Assembly (NCBI RefSeq): GCF_009601505.1
Contig: NZ_WITC01000120.1
Coordinates: 1-64,000 of the forward strand
DNA from: Sinorhizobium terangae
GTDB lineage: Bacteria; Pseudomonadota; Alphaproteobacteria; Rhizobiales; Rhizobiaceae
Direction of reading: 5' to 3'
Length of the DNA: 64,000 nucleotides
Part shown: one piece after another, positions 63,226 to 64,000 of the stretch
How the letters are laid out: every line of letters starts with the position of its first letter
Numbering within the stretch: position 1 is the first letter of the stretch
Program-made: the position numbers and the translations under genes
Notes under the pieces: model-generated
Told to the model about the DNA's origin: nothing
The model's input: the letters and a program-made list of their open reading frames with translations, nothing else
The model's database searches: none

Positions 63226-64000
63226 TCAAAGCGGCGGGAGCGCCTTCAGATAGGCGGCGATCGCCTCTCGGTCGGAGGGCGAAAGTCTTGCCAGGTTCTT
63301 CTGTACCTCGATCATCGAACCGCCGACGGAATCGAAATCCGGCGTGAAACCGGTCTCCAAATAGGAGGCGATGTCGGATGCGCTCCAACTGCCGACGCTT
63401 CTCGAGCCCGGCGTGATGTCCGGGATGCGGCCTTGGCCCTCGGGGTTTGGCGCACCGGCCAACCACCTGCCTGCCTCGAATCCGCCGAGGGCGTTGCGCG
63501 GCGTATGACACTCGCCGCAATGGCCGGGACCTTCAACCAGATACTGCCCGCGTGCGAGCTTCGCGTCCGCCGTATTCATCTCGACGCGCGGCTCGTCGGT
63601 GAAGAACAAGAGCTTCCAGGCGCCTAGCGCCGGGCGGATGTTGTAGGGAAAAGGCAAGTCGTGCGGCGGCACCACATTGGCGCTCTTCGGCAGCGTTTGC
63701 AGATATCCCCAGAGATCATTGATATCCTTGGCAGTCATGCGCGCGTAGGAACCGTACGGGAACGACGGATAAAGGTGCTCGCCATTTTCCCCGACACCGC
63801 GCGTCATGGCGTTGCCGAACTCGGCAAGCGTCCAGTCGCCGATGCCGGCGCTTTCATCGGGCGAGATGTTTGGAACATGGAAGGTACCGAAGGGGCTTTT
63901 CAGGGCCCGGCCACCTGAAAGCACGAGCCGCGCGTCATCCTGTGCCCCCGGCTGAGCGTGGCAGCTGACGCAGCCGCCTGCCCAAAAAACCTGTTCGCCA
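63226..64000 (-). CDS. Diheme cytochrome c, partial (runs off the right edge)
   Basis: At least 258 codons; the start lies beyond the window. Two CXXCH haem sites: CVSCH (about 63960) and CGECH (about 63510). Between and after them are the segments TFHVPNISPDESAGIGDWT and IPDITPGSRSVGSWSASDI, each a typical class I cytochrome c fold with Met-ligand regions. This resembles the cytochrome subunit of periplasmic alcohol or gluconate dehydrogenase-type complexes. It is exported by family. It converges with the DJ-1/PfpI gene. Confidence 0.88.
   Translation of the reverse strand, partial: GEQVFWAGGCVSCHAQPGAQDDARLVLSGGRALKSPFGTFHVPNISPDESAGIGDWTLAEFGNAMTRGVGENGEHLYPSFPYGSYARMTAKDINDLWGYLQTLPKSANVVPPHDLPFPYNIRPALGAWKLLFFTDEPRVEMNTADAKLARGQYLVEGPGHCGECHTPRNALGGFEAGRWLAGAPNPEGQGRIPDITPGSRSVGSWSASDIASYLETGFTPDFDSVGGSMIEVQKNLARLSPSDREAIAAYLKALPPL

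Noticed and set aside
1-64000. Search for tRNA, rRNA, IS elements, prophage, CRISPR arrays or toxin-antitoxin pairs
   Set aside because: No transposase, integrase, regularly spaced repeat array or RNA gene was recognised by reading. A tRNAscan and Infernal run would be decisive.

Overview
The window looks like chromosomal core DNA of an alphaproteobacterium close to Sinorhizobium/Ensifer. The reasons are its high GC, the MucR zinc-finger regulator, the feuN-feuP-feuQ locus, the order pepN - PleC-type kinase - glnE - two-component pair - degP - cycLKJH, and several copies of a RIME-like intergenic palindrome. I see no IS element, prophage, CRISPR array, rRNA or tRNA. The cytochrome c gene is cut by the right edge. 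ETF-ubiquinone oxidoreductase is essentially complete at the left edge.

Layout. 0-7.3 kb: ETF-QO, a YegD-like Hsp70 protein, a divergent uracil-DNA glycosylase, two tiny tandem ORFs, and an MFS and a DMT transporter. 7.7-20 kb: aminopeptidase N, a PleC-like sensor kinase, glnE, an OmpR-type regulator with its kinase, and DegP. 20.4-24.5 kb: cytochrome c maturation operon cycH-J-K-L on the minus strand with 4-bp overlaps. 24.6-27.6 kb: a small lipoprotein, then feuN-feuP-feuQ. 28-34.7 kb: small proteins, YjbR/MmcQ, YcgN, a class A penicillin-binding protein, a DUF1214/DUF1254 pair, a DUF883 protein and an SH3 protein. 34.9-41.3 kb: DUF2336, DUF1491, a peptidoglycan-binding membrane protein, a DivJ-like kinase, DUF5330, SufE and MucR. 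41.7-47.6 kb: a seven-gene Mrp/Pha cation/proton antiporter. 48-58 kb: HlyIII, DksA/TraR-like and UspA stress genes, a VOC enzyme, an S9 oligopeptidase, DUF1697, a TetR regulator divergent from a homocysteine methyltransferase, and SelO. 58-64 kb: PQQ glucose dehydrogenase, a hypothetical, a MerR regulator, a GNAT-DJ-1/PfpI pair behind a leader-peptide attenuator, and a diheme cytochrome c.

The most interesting signal is the 61.94-62.12 kb leader. A promoter appears to start transcription at the ATG of a 16-codon ORF containing consecutive Tyr-Phe-Trp codons. It is followed by two mutually exclusive hairpins, the second a classic Rho-independent terminator, and then the GNAT and DJ-1/PfpI genes. 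This has the full geometry of a ribosome-mediated attenuator responding to aromatic amino acids, but it controls no recognisable biosynthetic gene.

A second theme is envelope and cell-cycle control. Candidate PleC and DivJ kinases, the FeuNPQ envelope-signalling system, MucR, a PBP and peptidoglycan-binding proteins all lie here, and one exact CtrA-type box (TTAA-N7-TTAA) is present. Gene names for the two kinases rest on domain architecture and remembered S. meliloti gene order, not on an alignment.
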